A stretch of 7,277 nt of DNA from Bifidobacteriaceae bacterium (GCA_031278675.1 JAITJY010000286.1:1-7277); one strand, 5' to 3'; numbered from the stretch's first letter, positions 1-5,411 are shown. Notes: generated from the sequence alone by a model not told the origin. Made by a program: numbers and translations.

Positions 1-866
1 CCAACGCCGCCAAAGATGCCGACGGCCGCCTGCGGGTGGGCGCTGCGGTCGGGTTCTTCGGGGACGCCTGGGAGCGGGCCTGGGCATTGATCGACGCCGG
101 CGCCGACTTGTTGGTGGTCGACACCGCTCACGGGCACACCCGGGCCCTGCTGGAGATGGTGGCCCGGCTCAAGGCAGACCCGGCGGCCGCCGCCGTGGAC
201 GTGGTGGGCGGCAACGTGGCGACCCGCGCCGGCGCGCAGGCCCTCGTAGATGCCGGGGCCGATGGCGTCAAAGTCGGCATTGGGCCCGGCTCGATTTGCA
301 CCACCCGGGTTGTTGCCGGAGTTGGTGTGCCCCAGATCACTGCGGTTCACCAGGCCGCGCAGGCGTGCCGGCCCGCCGGCGTGCCACTGATCGCCGATGG
401 CGGCCTGCAATACTCCGGCGACATAGCCAAAGCCCTGGTGGCCGGCGCAGATACCGTGATGCTCGGATCGTTGCTGGGCGGCTGCGACGAATCCCCCGGC
501 GAATTGGTGTTTGTGCAAGGTAAACAGTTCAAGCATTACCGCGGCATGGGTTCGCTGGGCGCAATGACTTCTAGAACTAAGAAATCCTATTCGAAGGATC
601 GCTATTTCCAGGCCGATGTAACCTCAGACGATTCACTCATTCCCGAAGGAATCGAAGCCCAGGTCCCCTACCGGGGACCACTCGCGGCTGTCGCTCACCA
701 ACTTGTGGGCGGGTTACACCAATCCATGTTTTATGTGGGCGCCCGTTCCATTCCCGAACTGCACCGGCGCGGCAGCTTTGTCCGCGTGACTCCAGCCGGG
801 TTGAAAGAATCCCACCCCCACGATGTCCAGATGGTGGTCGAGGCCCCCAACTACTACCGGCACTGA
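1..866 (+). CDS. guaB: IMP dehydrogenase, C-terminal part (5' end outside window)
   Basis: Inosine-5'-monophosphate dehydrogenase oxidises IMP to XMP with NAD+, the committed cytosolic step of guanine nucleotide synthesis. The frame is open from base 3 and ends with TGA at 864-866. About 287 codons are visible, against roughly 500 in the family, so the N-terminal barrel strands and the CBS pair lie upstream. Numbering from the GTG at 36, visible signatures are: VVDTAHGH (27-34); GGNVAT (58-63); the catalytic loop GIGPGSICTT (81-90) with nucleophile Cys88, codon at 297-299; ADGG (120-123), which binds the IMP phosphate; GSLLGG (144-149); YRGMGSLGAM (168-177); the flap Arg189-Tyr190 dyad in KDRYFQ; EGIEAQVPYRG (204-214); and the tail KESHPHDVQM. 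All key residues are present and the gene looks functional. The GTG at 36 is internal, because conserved residues (NAAKDADGRLRV) precede it in frame. The neighbouring gene at 1191 converges on it. Confidence 0.97.
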   Translation, partial: NAAKDADGRLRVGAAVGFFGDAWERAWALIDAGADLLVVDTAHGHTRALLEMVARLKADPAAAAVDVVGGNVATRAGAQALVDAGADGVKVGIGPGSICTTRVVAGVGVPQITAVHQAAQACRPAGVPLIADGGLQYSGDIAKALVAGADTVMLGSLLGGCDESPGELVFVQGKQFKHYRGMGSLGAMTSRTKKSYSKDRYFQADVTSDDSLIPEGIEAQVPYRGPLAAVAHQLVGGLHQSMFYVGARSIPELHRRGSFVRVTPAGLKESHPHDVQMVVEAPNYYRH

Positions 867-869
867 CAC

Positions 870-896
870 GCCCGGGGCGGCGCCGGCAGGCCGGGC
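870..896 (+). terminator. possible guaB 3' hairpin without U-tract
   Basis: GCCCGG at 870-875 pairs with CCGGGC at 891-896. It begins four bases after the guaB stop codon. No T-tract follows, since the strand has no T until 1088, so it would have to act as a hairpin-only stop or an mRNA 3' stabiliser. In sequence this rich in G and C such a stem can arise by chance. Confidence 0.25.
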
Positions 897-984
897 ACGG
901 CGGACGCCGCCCAGGGGCGGAGCGCGGCCCGGGGCGGAGCGGGCGGGCCGGGCACGGCGGACGCCGCCCAGGGGCGGAGCGCGG
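871..984. repeat. 57-bp tandem repeat, two copies
   Basis: Copies lie at 871-927 and 928-984, head to tail. They match at 53 of 57 positions; all four differences fall in the eight bases 881-888 versus 938-945. A worn piece of a third copy follows (core GGCCGGGCACG at 994-1004). Each copy contains a short hairpin, GGCGG-ACG-CCGCC (899-911 and 956-968). Confidence 0.9.
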
Positions 985-1033
985 CGCGGGCGGGGCCGGG
1001 CACGAGGGCCGGCGGACGGCACCCGGCCGCAGC

Positions 1034-1113
1034 GCGCGGCAGGGACAGAGCGCGGCAGGGACGGAGCGCGGCAGAGACGGAGCGCGGTAGGGGCGGAGCG
1101 CGGTAGGGGTCGG
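1034..1113. repeat. 16-bp tandem repeat, five copies
   Basis: The units are 1034-1049, 1050-1065, 1066-1081, 1082-1097 and 1098-1113, with consensus GCGCGGCAGGGACGGA. The first three carry GGCAG and the last two GGTAG, so the variants are grouped, as expected from stepwise duplication by replication slippage. There are no spacers between units, which rules out a CRISPR array. Confidence 0.92.
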
Positions 1114-1143
1114 CGCGGGCGGGCCGGGCGCGGGCGGGCCGGG
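1114..1143. repeat. 15-bp tandem repeat, two exact copies, G-quadruplex motif
   Basis: CGCGGGCGGGCCGGG occurs at 1114-1128 and again at 1129-1143. The copies supply six GGG runs separated by 1-3 bases (1117-1119, 1121-1123, 1126-1128, 1132-1134, 1136-1138, 1141-1143), and a further G5 run follows at 1148-1152. This satisfies the usual G3+N1-7 quadruplex pattern on the plus strand. Confidence 0.85.
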
Positions 1144-1190
1144 CTGCGGGGGCGACCGGACGGCATCGGGCGCCGGTGTGTGCTGGGCGG

Positions 1191-2168
1191 CTAGAACTTG
1201 CCGGAGCTGCCGCCGTGGGTCGCGCCCGACGAACCAACGTGGGTGGAGGAACCGCCGCCGACGCCGTAAGAAGCCGATATATCGGTCACCACTGTGTGCT
1301 GATTGATGAAGTCATCGCGCGAATGCGTCAGCGAAACCTCCGAAGTGGCCAGGTAGCGGGCCGCATCCGCGGCGGGGCGAACGGACTTGAGTTTGGCTTT
1401 CCAGGCCGTGACCGGCAGGAATCCGCCGATCACCCCGGCGATCAAAGTGATCAACGCGAGGGCCGGCCAGTTGATCGAGCCGCCCGAGGCCGAGCGTCCA
1501 TCCGTGGCGTAGACCCGGTCTGCCCGGCCGACGAACTCGTTGAACGCCGCCGCCCACTGCCCGTCCGAGAGGTATGGCCTGACCTCGTCCATGATGTCGG
1601 CCTGGAGCCGGTCGCTGAACACGCTGATCGAGCCGCCGCGCGTCGAGATGGCCCAATCCCGCGCTTCCAAACTGATCAAGAACAGTATACCCGAACGGTC
1701 GTAGCCCTGACCATAGCCGGCGTTCGGGTCCTCGCCGGGGACCAACGGATCGGTCGCCGACGGCCCGTAATCGAAATAATCATCCGCGAATTCGGTGGAC
1801 GTCCGAGCCCCGAGGGACTGGACCGTGACGATCACGACATCAGCGCCCCGCTCCGCGCTGACCGCGTCGAGCCGTTCCGCCAGTGCGCGTTCCTCGCTTG
1901 ACGTCAGCAGGTCGGCGCCGTCTACCAGGAGTGGCAAATCATTCGCGGCGGCTGCCGGGGCGGCCCCCAGCACTCCTCCAATAACCAGCGCCAGGCCTGT
2001 GACCAGCACAAACATGCCTGCCAGCGGGCCTTGTCGGCGCACGATGCCGTCCCTCGCCCCCCGGGTTTGTCGCCCGGCCCCAGCCCGGTTGGCCGCCGTC
2101 CGGGCGGGCCCAATCCCGGCGGATTGCGGCGCTTGCGGCCGCCTGCGTTGCCCTGTTACCCGGTTCAT
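1191..2168 (-). CDS. TPM-domain membrane protein
   Basis: A 325-aa protein with a TPM (YgcG-type) domain; the family's cellular role is not firmly known. Layout: an Arg-rich N-terminus (1-50), a hydrophobic signal-like segment (about 52-70) ending in APAAAA before Asn76, the TPM domain (about 78-225) with LPLLVDGADLL near its start and the hallmark SGILFLISLEARDWAISTRG (159-178), a membrane helix (about 235-256), then a basic tail and a Gly/Ser/His end with THVGSSGATH. I infer an exported domain with a C-terminal anchor. The ATG at 2168-2166 overlaps the upstream TGA (ATGA), suggesting translational coupling. An alternative GTG at 2042-2040 has GAGGG eight bases before it and would give a 283-aa protein with a normal signal peptide; it may be the real start. 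The stop is TAG at 1193-1191. Confidence 0.85.
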   Translation of the reverse strand: MNRVTGQRRRPQAPQSAGIGPARTAANRAGAGRQTRGARDGIVRRQGPLAGMFVLVTGLALVIGGVLGAAPAAAANDLPLLVDGADLLTSSEERALAERLDAVSAERGADVVIVTVQSLGARTSTEFADDYFDYGPSATDPLVPGEDPNAGYGQGYDRSGILFLISLEARDWAISTRGGSISVFSDRLQADIMDEVRPYLSDGQWAAAFNEFVGRADRVYATDGRSASGGSINWPALALITLIAGVIGGFLPVTAWKAKLKSVRPAADAARYLATSEVSLTHSRDDFINQHTVVTDISASYGVGGGSSTHVGSSGATHGGSSGKF

Positions 2169-3394
2169 AGGACCATCGCCAGACTCGTCACGACGGCGGC
2201 CACGGCCGCCGAACTCAATCCAAAGATAGCGAACCAGCGCCAGTAGGCCCGCCTGTCGAGGGGCAGATCACCGATCATTCGTCCGGTTTGTCCGTTCATC
2301 GCGAAGGTGAAGCGTTTGCCCCGCCAGATGGTGGTCAGCATCCAGACCGGCAGTAGCGCATAGACGACTGACGCACGGCGAACCTTGACCTCAGCCCCGG
2401 CCAGAACAACACTGGTGTAGCCCTTGACCGTCTTGGCGAACACCTTGCCGCCCGTCCCGGTCAGGCGTTCGGTGGCCCTGGTCGAGGCTTGCTCCGAATC
2501 CACGTCATACACCTCCGCCAAGAATCCCGCCAGGTAAGACGGCTGGAACGAGACCGCCTGGCTCAAATCAAATGGCTCAATCGATTCCATAATCTCGTCC
2601 GGCATCTTGATCGAACCATCCACCGGCACGCCCCTAAAGTTCGCTGTTCCCCCGCGGACCACCAGATAGTACGAGGTTGTCACATGACGTTTGCCCCCAA
2701 CAGTTAATCGCCGCACCTTGGTCGCCGAGAAATGCTCCACCACGTCGGTGTCGAAGTCGAAGATCCAAAATGGGACGTAGAGGCCTTTGACTTCGTCCAC
2801 GAAGTTTTGTTGTGAGAACACCTTCGGCAACAGCCGTTTGCCGAGGTACAGTTTCTTCAATGCCCGGACAGCCTGAGCCTTGGTATAGCGGAACGGTATA
2901 ACCAACTGTGGAGCCATTTGCCCCACCATCTGGTCCACCAGCGCAATTGGGCTCCGGCAATAGGGACAGGTCCCGGCCATCGCCGTCCGCTCCGCCACAA
3001 CCTCCGCGCCGCAGGACGCACAGGTGTAACGCCACAGGTCAGGCGCCGCCCCGGCGGCGCCCGGGCCGGCCTGCCCGCCTTGGTCCAACTGGCCGGGGTG
3101 CCCCGCTGCGGCGACCTCGGCCAGTGCGCCGGCCGGGGCTGGCAAGTCGCCGGGCCAGACGACACGCGTGTCACCCTCGGTCGGCTGATCAGTGGGCGAG
3201 GCAACTGCGGGCGGGGCGAACGGGACCGTACCTGGTGGGGGCGGTGCGTTCTCCTTGAACCGTCCGTCCACAAACTGGAAACTGGCGGGGTCGAAGACGG
3301 AGCCGCAGTTGGCGCACACTACGGCGCCGCGCTCGGCGCTGTAGGCGAGCGGGCCACCGCAACGGGGGCAAAGGTAGCCTAGGGCCTGCGTCAC
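2165..3394 (-). CDS. double zinc-ribbon membrane protein (TFIIB-type zinc ribbon family)
   Basis: A 409-aa protein of unknown function. Two four-cysteine zinc ribbons are visible: Cys9/Cys12 with Cys27/Cys30, and Cys125/Cys128 with Cys143/Cys146. A Pro/Ala/Gly-rich, probably disordered linker (about 47-120) separates them. A conserved-looking body follows, starting near VIPFRYTKAQA (165-175) and containing KGLYVPFWIFDF (203-214), and one hydrophobic helix ends the chain (about 386-407). I infer a cytosolic body with a C-terminal membrane anchor. Proteins of this type are often labelled helicase-like in automatic annotation, but no helicase motif is present. The start is GTG at 3394-3392 with GAGGAG (3406-3401) six bases before it. 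The gene overlaps the TPM gene by 4 bp, so the two are probably made together. It lies 116 bp downstream of prfB on the same strand. Confidence 0.85.
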   Translation of the reverse strand: MTQALGYLCPRCGGPLAYSAERGAVVCANCGSVFDPASFQFVDGRFKENAPPPPGTVPFAPPAVASPTDQPTEGDTRVVWPGDLPAPAGALAEVAAAGHPGQLDQGGQAGPGAAGAAPDLWRYTCASCGAEVVAERTAMAGTCPYCRSPIALVDQMVGQMAPQLVIPFRYTKAQAVRALKKLYLGKRLLPKVFSQQNFVDEVKGLYVPFWIFDFDTDVVEHFSATKVRRLTVGGKRHVTTSYYLVVRGGTANFRGVPVDGSIKMPDEIMESIEPFDLSQAVSFQPSYLAGFLAEVYDVDSEQASTRATERLTGTGGKVFAKTVKGYTSVVLAGAEVKVRRASVVYALLPVWMLTTIWRGKRFTFAMNGQTGRMIGDLPLDRRAYWRWFAIFGLSSAAVAAVVTSLAMVL

Positions 3395-3470
3395 GTGTGT
3401 CTCCTCGGCTGTCGTTGATCGGACGCCGCAATTCTCGCAGACCGGCGGTTAGATCGCGAGACGTTGGGCA

Positions 3471-3503
3471 AATCCCAGCGGGCTACCACGCGAATCCCAG
3501 CGG
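3471..3503. repeat. 11-bp direct repeat between prfB and the zinc-ribbon gene
   Basis: AATCCCAGCGG occurs at 3471-3481 and 3493-3503, a 22-bp period or about two helical turns. It sits in the 116-bp gap just past the prfB stop. The spacing could suit two protein sites on one face of the DNA, but it may be chance. I see no clear promoter or T-tailed terminator in the gap. Confidence 0.6.
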
Positions 3504-3510
3504 CTGGCCG

Positions 3511-4626
3511 TTAGGCGGCAGCGCGTTCTTGGCGGCGGCGCCAGCGGATCGCGGCGTCGATGAAGCCGTCAATATCGCCGTCGAATACGGCAGCGGTGTT
3601 GCCGACCTCGTGCTCGGTGCGCAGATCCTTGACCATTTGGTACGGATGTAGGACATAGGAGCGCATTTGGTCGCCCCAAGATGCTTTGATGTCGCCGGCC
3701 AATTCTTTCTTCTTGGCAGCCTCTTCGGCGCGGCGCAGCACTAAGAGCCGGGATTGGAGGACGCGCAGCGCAGCAGCACGGTTCTGAATCTGGGACTTTT
3801 CGTCTTGCATCGAGACCACAATGCCGGTCGGGAGGTGAGTCATCCGGACCGCCGAATCAGTCGTATTGACAGATTGGCCACCCGGCCCAGATGAGCGGAA
3901 CACGTCAACTTTGATGTCCGATTCGGGTATTTCGATGTGATCCGTGTCCTCGATCAGGGGGATGACTTCGACCGCCGCGAAAGATGTTTGGCGTCTGCCC
4001 TGGTTGTCGAACGGCGAGATGCGCACCAGGCGGTGTGTGCCGCCCTCGACGGAGAGTGTGCCGTAGGCATAGGGCGCCGCCACCTCGAAAGTGACCGATT
4101 TCAGGCCAGCCTCTTCGGCGTAAGACGTATCAAGTACTTTGACCGGATAATTGTGCCGCTCAGCCCACCTCAAGTACATTCGCAGCAGCATTTCTGCGAA
4201 ATCTGCCGCGTCAACTCCCCCAGCGCCTGATCTAATTGCCACAACCGCGAACCGTTCGTCATATTCGCCGTTCAACAATGTGCGGATTTCCATATCCGCG
4301 AGAGTTTCTTTGACCGCAGTCAGTTCTTGGCGGGCCTCCGTCAGCGTCTCTTGATCATCTGCCTCGATCGCCATATCAAATAACACTCTTAGGTCGTCGA
4401 GTCGTTGGCGCATTGTCTCCAGCTTTTCGAGTTCAGCCTGGGCATGCGACAGCTTCGACGTGACCTGTTGCGCCCGCTCCGTGTCATCCCACAAGCCCGG
4501 CTGGGCAGCCTCCTCGGACAGGCGCGCAATCCTGGCCCGAATCTCATCCGGCGCGCTGACCTGCACAATCGAGTCAAATGTCTGCGCTAAGGCGCGCAGA
4601 TCCGCCAAGAAATCGTCGGTAGCCAT
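3511..4626 (-). CDS. prfB: peptide chain release factor 2
   Basis: RF2 recognises UAA and UGA in the ribosomal A site and triggers release of the finished protein in the cytosol. Numbering from the ATG at 4626-4624 (371 aa), the chain shows a helical N-terminal domain (about 1-110), IRSGAGGVDAADFAEM (131-146), the anticodon-like tripeptide Ser-Pro-Phe (204-206) within RISPFDNQGRRQTS, and the catalytic Gly-Gly-Gln (249-251) in SSGPGGQSVNTTDSAVR. The tail LHPYQMVKDLRTEHEVGN is typical. SPF, not the RF1-type PxT tripeptide, fixes it as RF2. The frame is unbroken with no internal UGA, so the programmed +1 frameshift of E. coli RF2 is absent. This ATG fits the family length (about 370-380 aa). A GTG at 4671 would add 15 Arg-rich residues and has no good ribosome site. 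The stop is TAA at 3513-3511. Confidence 0.97.
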   Translation of the reverse strand: MATDDFLADLRALAQTFDSIVQVSAPDEIRARIARLSEEAAQPGLWDDTERAQQVTSKLSHAQAELEKLETMRQRLDDLRVLFDMAIEADDQETLTEARQELTAVKETLADMEIRTLLNGEYDERFAVVAIRSGAGGVDAADFAEMLLRMYLRWAERHNYPVKVLDTSYAEEAGLKSVTFEVAAPYAYGTLSVEGGTHRLVRISPFDNQGRRQTSFAAVEVIPLIEDTDHIEIPESDIKVDVFRSSGPGGQSVNTTDSAVRMTHLPTGIVVSMQDEKSQIQNRAAALRVLQSRLLVLRRAEEAAKKKELAGDIKASWGDQMRSYVLHPYQMVKDLRTEHEVGNTAAVFDGDIDGFIDAAIRWRRRQERAAA

Positions 4627-4633
4627 GCCGTCA

Positions 4634-4639
4634 ATGGTA
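4634..4639 (-). promoter_or_regulatory. candidate -10 box for a leaderless prfB transcript
   Basis: TACCAT on the minus strand lies exactly seven bases before the ATG at 4626-4624. It matches the TANNNT -10 form common in actinobacteria, at the distance expected when transcription starts on the start codon. No Shine-Dalgarno sequence precedes this ATG, which supports a leaderless message. The -35 region is poor. Confidence 0.35.
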
Positions 4640-4703
4640 CGGGCACGCGCCCGGGGCTGGGACTGCGACACGGCATCGGCCTGTGAGCGCTAACTGGTCT
4701 TGA

Positions 4704-4760
4704 GCCGCCGAACGCCGCCCATGTTATTCCAGGCTTCGGTCGAAGACGGCGTCCGGCGGC
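4704..4760. repeat. 14-bp inverted repeat with nested hairpin
   Basis: The arm 4704-4717 (GCCGCCGAACGCCG) pairs with 4747-4760 (CGGCGTCCGGCGGC) at 13 of 14 positions; only 4711 against 4753 fails. Inside the 29-base gap, CTTC (4734-4737) pairs with GAAG (4742-4745). It lies about 78 bases before the prfB ATG and would fold in an RNA from either strand. No T-tract follows on either side. Confidence 0.6.
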
Positions 4761-4798
4761 CCACGGCCATGATCCGTCTGCCCGTGCCAGGCGCGCCT

Positions 4799-4839
4799 CG
4801 GTCCGGCCCGGTGTCTCACCTGCTGGAACCCGGGGACCG
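4799..4839. repeat. imperfect inverted repeat
   Basis: CGGTCC (4799-4804) pairs with GGACCG (4834-4839), and CCGG (4808-4811) with CCGG (4830-4833). This gives ten pairs with a three-base bulge and an 18-base loop. It is weaker than its neighbours and could be chance. Confidence 0.35.
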
Positions 4840-4842
4840 CCA

Positions 4843-4858
4843 GGCTTTGCGCAAAGCC
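4843..4858. repeat. perfect 16-bp palindrome
   Basis: GGCTTTGCGCAAAGCC is its own reverse complement (half-sites 4843-4850 and 4851-4858). It may be a binding site for a dimeric regulator, or a 6-bp hairpin with loop GCGC. It sits about 100 bp upstream of the rplU -35 box and some 215 bp upstream of prfB, so it does not overlap either proposed promoter. Confidence 0.6.
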
Positions 4859-4912
4859 GGACTGCGTTTGGCGCCACGAGCGGGAGCGAATGTTTCAATC
4901 TATCCCCCTTTA

Positions 4913-4952
4913 GCCGCGTCCGGCCGGGTCCAATCCGGGGAAGTGACGCGGC
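4913..4952. repeat. 8-bp inverted repeat abutting the rplU -35 box
   Basis: GCCGCGTC (4913-4920) is perfectly complementary to GACGCGGC (4945-4952), with CCGG (4924-4927) and CCGG (4935-4938) able to pair inside. It ends four bases before the proposed -35 hexamer at 4957, a position suited to an activator or repressor site. That role is inferred. Confidence 0.5.
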
Positions 4953-4956
4953 CGGT

Positions 4957-4986
4957 TTGACCCAGGGGAGCGGCGGACCGTAGCCT
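4957..4986 (+). promoter_or_regulatory. promoter for rplU-rpmA
   Basis: TTGACC at 4957-4962 (five of six matches to TTGACA), an 18-base spacer, then TAGCCT at 4981-4986 (TANNNT). This is a good housekeeping-sigma promoter for an actinobacterium and the best seen in the window. Transcription should begin near 4992-4994, giving a leader of about 110 bases before rplU. Confidence 0.6.
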
Positions 4987-5064
4987 AAGAGGTCGGTGCG
5001 TCTCCGTCCGGGTCAGCTTGGGCGCGTCAGGGGACCCCGCGAACCAATTCTTTTCAGTCAACCG

Positions 5065-5083
5065 GGTGCGCCTGAGGTGCACC
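5065..5083 (+). promoter_or_regulatory. leader hairpin carrying a GAGG ribosome site
   Basis: GGTGC (5065-5069) pairs with GCACC (5079-5083). The nine-base loop contains GAGG (5074-5077), the candidate ribosome site for the ATG at 5091. An upstream leader stem, GGGTC (5010-5014) with GACCC (5033-5037), is also possible. Autogenous control of L21 through such a leader is conceivable but unproven here. Confidence 0.35.
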
Positions 5084-5102
5084 GCAGCAGATGGAGCAGT
5101 CA

Positions 5103-5411
5103 GTGGTGTACGCGATAGTCAAGGCGTCAGGCCGCCAAGAGAAGGTCTCGGTGGGCGACACGGTTGTTTTGGACCGTCTCCCGCAGGCTGCGGGCGCAAC
5201 GATTGAACTGCCCGCGCTCCTGTTGGTCGATGGCGCCGCCGTCACCACCGCTCCGGACGCATTGGCCAAGGTAAAAGTCACGGCCCAAGTGCTCGGCAAC
5301 GAGCGCGGCCCCAAGATCAACATCTTCACCTATAAGAACAAGACCGGGCAGCACCGCCGCATGGGGCACCGCCAGGACCTGACCCGTGTGAAGATCACGG
5401 GGATCGAATAA
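5103..5411 (+). CDS. rplU: 50S ribosomal protein L21
   Basis: L21 is a small 50S subunit protein that binds 23S rRNA. From GTG 5103 it is 102 aa, matching the family (about 101-104). Landmarks are VYAIVKASGRQEKVSVGD at the N-terminus, ELPALLLVDGAAV in the middle, and the C-terminal RNA-binding region GPKINIFTYKNKTGQHRRMGHRQ ending DLTRVKITGIE. I chose GTG 5103 because the protein then begins at the conserved MVYAIVKA, with TGGAG (5092-5096) six bases before it. An in-frame ATG at 5091 would add MEQS and has GAGG 13 bases before it; it cannot be excluded. The gene starts the rplU-rpmA operon, with the promoter at 4957-4986 and rpmA 32 bases downstream. The stop is TAA. Confidence 0.96.
   Translation: MVYAIVKASGRQEKVSVGDTVVLDRLPQAAGATIELPALLLVDGAAVTTAPDALAKVKVTAQVLGNERGPKINIFTYKNKTGQHRRMGHRQDLTRVKITGIE

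Larger units (their letters stand above)
867..1190. other. convergent intergenic region, T-free GC-rich repeat block
   Basis: These 324 bases separate guaB from the TPM gene, which is read toward it. The plus strand carries no T from 865 to 1087 (223 bases) and is G-rich. It contains tandem repeats of three lengths (57, 16 and 15 bp), listed separately. Frames stay open on both strands only because A/T-containing stop codons hardly occur; the conceptual products are Arg/Pro/Gly/Ala strings with no recognisable domain. I see no real gene. The minus-strand transcript would be C-rich and lack A over the same stretch. Confidence 0.85.
4627..5102. other. divergent prfB-rplU intergenic region
   Basis: About 475 bases without a convincing gene. 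Short open frames exist (for example 4700-4960 on plus and 4587-4898 on minus), but their products show no family features or clear ribosome sites. The stretch holds several inverted repeats (4704-4760, 4799-4839, 4843-4858, 4913-4952), a promoter at 4957-4986 and a leader of about 110 bases before rplU. No tRNA-like arms and no SRP, tmRNA or RNase P signature were recognised. In many actinobacteria an RNase E/G gene precedes rplU; none is present here. Confidence 0.7.

Noticed and set aside
36..38. GTG at 36 as the start of guaB
   Set aside because: Conserved IMP dehydrogenase residues are encoded in frame before it, so it is an internal valine codon.
1034..1113. Possible CRISPR array from the 16-bp units
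   Set aside because: The units abut directly with no unique spacers, are too short, and no cas gene is nearby.
823..1194. Open frames through the GC-rich block (823-1194 plus; 714-1166 and 854-1237 minus)
   Set aside because: All follow from the scarcity of A/T-containing stop codons in repetitive G/C sequence. The products are Arg/Pro/Ala/Gly strings, two frames overlap the end of guaB, and none has a family motif.
1176..1901. 241-codon plus-strand frame
   Set aside because: It is entirely antisense to the TPM gene, whose protein has recognisable domain motifs, and its own product has none.
2918..3382. Plus-strand open frames opposite the zinc-ribbon gene
   Set aside because: They are shadows of the Pro/Ala/Gly-coding linker; the minus-strand protein has two clear Cys4 ribbons and a good ribosome site.
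3511..4671. Programmed +1 frameshift in prfB, as in E. coli
   Set aside because: The whole protein is encoded in one frame with no early in-frame UGA and no slippery site.
4587..4960. Small genes in the prfB-rplU gap (4700-4960 plus, 4587-4898 minus)
   Set aside because: No ribosome site, no recognisable motif, and the minus one overlaps the prfB start. The codon pattern looks incidental.
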